The translations under genes and the position numbers were made by a program. From contig JBMZBW010000104.1 of NCBI GenBank assembly GCA_049612785.1, forward strand, positions 1-8,545: a stretch of 8,545 bases of DNA, in the 5' to 3' direction. This stretch comes from UBA7985 sp049612785. GTDB lineage: Bacteria; Pseudomonadota; Alphaproteobacteria; UBA7985. Below the pieces are notes generated by a model that saw only the letters and a list, made by a program, of their open reading frames with translations, was not told the DNA's origin and made no database searches. Of the stretch, positions 6,810-8,545 are shown piece after piece; the first letter of the stretch is position 1; every line of letters begins with the position of its first letter.

Positions 6810-7399
6810 TTGCATTGACCAAGCACCTGCCCAATGTCTTGACGATTTTCCGCCTGGTGGCGGCGCCCGTTGTTGGCCTAGTGCTGCTGCTGTCAGCGCG
6901 GGGCGTGGTCTCCGCAGAAATGGGGCTACCGGTGGCACTGGCCCTGTTTGCCATGGCATGCCTGAGCGATGTCTTCGACGGCCTGCTCGCGCGACGACTG
7001 GATCAGGAAACGGTTCTCGGCGCTGTTCTTGACCCAGTGGCTGACAAGCTGCTGATGCTCTTTTGCGGGATTGGCCTGATTGTTCTGGTACCCAGCTTGT
7101 GGGTGATCTTTCCGATCACGCTGATGATCGCCCGTGATCTTCTGGTGGGGGGCCTGCGAGAGGCTGCGCTGGCGCAAAAATGGCGGCTGGACGTGCGCGG
7201 GCTGGGCAAGTTCAAGACCGTGACACAGTGTCTGGCTCTGGCCATCGCCCTTACCGATATCAGCTACACGGCTTTGGGCCTGCGGGCCGCACCGGATACA
7301 CTGGCGAGCCTTTGGGTCATTGTCCCACTGTGGCTTGCTGCGGCAACCAGCTGGTTCAGCGGTCTGGATTACATCCGAGTGTTTCTCAGAAAGCCGTAA
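6806..7399 (+). CDS. pgsA: CDP-diacylglycerol–glycerol-3-phosphate 3-phosphatidyltransferase (PgsA)
   Basis: PgsA is an inner-membrane enzyme that joins CDP-diacylglycerol and glycerol-3-phosphate to phosphatidylglycerophosphate, the precursor of phosphatidylglycerol and cardiolipin. The full CDP-alcohol phosphatidyltransferase signature is present with correct spacing: D55, D58-G59, A62-R63, G72, D76 and D80, coordinating metal and CDP. Several hydrophobic helices surround it, and the N-terminal NVLTIFRLVAAP is typical of PgsA. At 197 residues it has normal length. ATG 6806 overlaps the uvrC stop as ATGA, implying translational coupling. AGGA directly abuts this ATG but lies nine bases before an in-frame TTG at 6815, so initiation at TTG is a real alternative. 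The uvrC–pgsA pair is widespread in proteobacteria. PgsA is preferred over other family members because of this context. Confidence 0.93.
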   Translation: MIALTKHLPNVLTIFRLVAAPVVGLVLLLSARGVVSAEMGLPVALALFAMACLSDVFDGLLARRLDQETVLGAVLDPVADKLLMLFCGIGLIVLVPSLWVIFPITLMIARDLLVGGLREAALAQKWRLDVRGLGKFKTVTQCLALAIALTDISYTALGLRAAPDTLASLWVIVPLWLAAATSWFSGLDYIRVFLRKP

Positions 7400-7402
7400 A
7401 AT

Positions 7403-7429
7403 CCGCTCAAAGCGCAGCGTTTTGAGCGG
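7403..7429 (+). terminator. Hairpin just after pgsA, probable transcription end, possibly bidirectional
   Basis: CCGCTCAAA (7403–7411) and TTTGAGCGG (7421–7429) form a perfect 9-bp stem with a nine-base loop, starting 4 bp after the pgsA stop. The plus-strand tail (GCATTATG) lacks a T run. Read on the minus strand, as the end of ilvE, the tail begins ATTTTA, which is somewhat better. A shared terminator for the converging genes is likely. Confidence 0.55.
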
Positions 7430-7513
7430 GCATTATGTCAGTGCGACAGCCCGTGAGAAAAACGCAACGAAGGCCGAGCGTTTGGCCTTGGCCAACCGAG
7501 GCCAGCGAGAAGC

Positions 7514-7532
7514 CGGAGCGCGCAGCGCTCCG
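7514..7532 (+). terminator. Strong GC hairpin between pgsA and ilvE, terminator-like
   Basis: CGGAGCGC and GCGCTCCG form a perfect 8-bp stem closed by a GCA loop. On the plus strand it is followed by TCATTTTGG, a weak T tail; on the minus strand by a less T-rich sequence. It may be a second, back-up terminator or the core of the repeat-like segment around it. Confidence 0.4.
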
Positions 7533-7588
7533 TCATTTTGGTCGGTTGCCTTCACGCTCAAACCTTGGCGCGAAAGGCAGAGACCGTC

Positions 7589-8464
7589 TTACTGCCCGCG
7601 GACGTGGTTGTGGTAAACGGTCAGGAGGTCCCGCGTAACTTCGCCCACTTGATAGTGGACCTCACCAATCTGATTGATTGGCGTGACTTCAGCCGCCGTC
7701 CCGACAATGAACACTTCCTGCATTTCAGCCACTTCTTCGGGCATGATATGACGTTCGACGACCTCGATTCCCCGGTCTTTCGCCAAAGCAATCACGGTTT
7801 GTCGAGTGATACCATCGAGGAAGCAATCCGGAGTTGGCGTGTGCAGAGCGCCGTCTTTGACGAAGAAGATGTTGGCACCGGTGCACTCGGCAACATAGCC
7901 GCGCCAATCCACCATTAGAGCATCGTTGAACCCGGCCGCTTCGGCTTCGTGCTTGGAAACCGTACAGATCATGTACAAACCCGCGGCTTTGGCATGAACT
8001 GGAGCGCATTCAGGCGAAGGACGCTTGTACTTGGCCCACTGCAGTTTGATCCCGGCCATACGAGCTTCGGGGTCGAAATAGGACCCCATGTCCCAGCACA
8101 CGACGGCAACATGCGTGGTCGTCTGCTGAGCCGAAATTGCCATCATCTCAGAACCCCGCCACGCAACGGCGCGCACATAGGCGTCTTCAAAGCCCTGAGC
8201 TCGCAGGGAGTCATAACCAGCGTCAAAGATTTCCTTGTTAGAATAGGGAATATTCATGCCAAGGATTTCAGCAGACTTAAAAAGTCGATCGGTGTGCTCC
8301 TGGTGCTTAAAGATCTGACCGCCATAGGCGCGCTCACCTTCGAACACACAAGAACCATAATGCAAACCGTGAGACAGGATATGCAGACGACCTGCATCCC
8401 ACTCGACCAGTTCCCCGTTGTACCAAAGTTTTCCACCCAGCTTATCAAACGGAACAGTTGCCAT
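7589..8464 (-). CDS. ilvE: Branched-chain amino acid aminotransferase (fold-type IV PLP enzyme)
   Basis: This cytosolic PLP enzyme moves the amino group between glutamate and the 2-oxo acids of valine, leucine and isoleucine, the last step of their synthesis. The 291-residue product shows fold-type IV hallmarks: SHGLHYGSCVFEGERAY (31–47), HxxxxxR ending at Arg60, YVRAV with Arg98, the PLP-binding Lys159 in AKAAGLY followed by Tyr164, AECTGANIF with Glu194 contacting the pyridine nitrogen, LDGITRQTV (216–224) and GTAAEVTPI (255–263). It is slightly shorter than E. coli IlvE at the C-terminus. ATG 8464 has GGAG eight bases upstream. D-amino-acid transaminase and aminodeoxychorismate lyase share the fold, but overall similarity to IlvE favours the BCAT call. 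It converges on pgsA. Confidence 0.92.
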   Translation of the reverse strand: MATVPFDKLGGKLWYNGELVEWDAGRLHILSHGLHYGSCVFEGERAYGGQIFKHQEHTDRLFKSAEILGMNIPYSNKEIFDAGYDSLRAQGFEDAYVRAVAWRGSEMMAISAQQTTTHVAVVCWDMGSYFDPEARMAGIKLQWAKYKRPSPECAPVHAKAAGLYMICTVSKHEAEAAGFNDALMVDWRGYVAECTGANIFFVKDGALHTPTPDCFLDGITRQTVIALAKDRGIEVVERHIMPEEVAEMQEVFIVGTAAEVTPINQIGEVHYQVGEVTRDLLTVYHNHVRGQ

Positions 8465-8472
8465 CTCGAAGA

Positions 8473-8476
8473 CTCC
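8473..8476 (-). promoter_or_regulatory. Ribosome binding site of ilvE
   Basis: GGAG on the minus strand lies eight bases before the ATG at 8464, which supports that start. Confidence 0.6.
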
Positions 8477-8513
8477 ACAACGCGCAATATTTGGACAATT
8501 CCACCCTTTGGCA

Positions 8514-8540
8514 GGTATAGGGGGGCTGGATTTATGTCAA
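8514..8540 (-). promoter_or_regulatory. Candidate sigma-70 promoter of ilvE
   Basis: On the minus strand a perfect TTGACA (8535–8540) is followed after 15 bases by TATACC (8514–8519), a four-of-six or better match to a -10 box. The spacer is two bases shorter than ideal. The implied leader before the ATG is only about 40–45 bases, leaving no room for an attenuator. Confidence 0.5.
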
Positions 8541-8545
8541 CAGTC

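Larger units (their letters stand above)
7400..7588. repeat. Structured spacer between convergent pgsA and ilvE, possible small repeat element
   Basis: This spacer has no credible gene; open frames through it are low-complexity. It is dense in inverted repeats. TTTGAGCG (7421–7428) and CGCTCAAA (7555–7562) could be terminal inverted repeats of a 142-bp segment. Inside, CAACCGA (7493–7499) pairs with TCGGTTG (7542–7548) around the strong hairpin at 7514–7532, AAGGCC (7470–7475) pairs with GGCCTT (7484–7489), and TTGGCCAA is palindromic. The GGCC/GAGCG-rich look resembles dispersed intergenic palindromic repeats, but copy number cannot be seen from this window. Confidence 0.4.

Noticed and set aside
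7435..7638. Plus-strand open frames of about 67–126 codons between pgsA and ilvE and into ilvE
   Set aside because: They are Arg/Pro/Ala-rich, lack a Shine-Dalgarno, run through hairpins and overlap ilvE antisense; they look like reading through repeat-like DNA.
8465..8545. Leader-peptide attenuator or T-box for ilvE
   Set aside because: The likely promoter leaves a leader of only about 40–45 bases with no Ile/Val/Leu-rich small frame and no hairpin pair.

Overview
The window reads as chromosomal DNA of an alphaproteobacterium with moderate-to-high GC. The Rhodospirillales-like protein flavour and the run pterin reductase–folB–uvrC–pgsA point that way, but genus cannot be fixed from sequence alone. 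Seven protein genes are present, six complete and one cut by the left edge, all with recognisable families. I see no tRNA, rRNA, CRISPR array, transposase or prophage gene.

Layout. Positions 1–2134 hold uvrB on the minus strand, lacking only its extreme C-terminal tail. A 210-bp divergent spacer separates it from a plus-strand run: a YrbG-type Ca2+/Na+ exchanger (2345–3280), an SDR with a pteridine-reductase-like active site (3291–4070) and folB (4080–4442). These three are tightly spaced and probably form one operon. About 350 bp without a gene follow. This spacer carries three copies of an 8-mer, a hairpin with an eight-T tail on the minus strand, a short palindrome and a consensus DnaA box. 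Then come uvrC (about 4791–6809) and pgsA (6806–7399), overlapping by 4 bp. A structured 189-bp spacer separates pgsA from the convergent minus-strand branched-chain aminotransferase gene ilvE (7589–8464), whose promoter and ribosome binding site lie at the right edge.

How the genes work together. UvrB and UvrC are the damage-verification and dual-incision subunits of nucleotide excision repair, and here their genes lie within 2.7 kb of each other. The SDR and FolB both fit pterin/folate metabolism. PgsA makes the phosphatidylglycerol precursor, and the aminotransferase completes branched-chain amino acid synthesis. The exchanger is membrane housekeeping.

No new multi-gene system is apparent. 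The points most worth checking are non-coding: the minus-strand terminator-like hairpin with no annotated gene feeding it, the folded element between pgsA and ilvE, the DnaA box before uvrC, and the frequent non-ATG starts.
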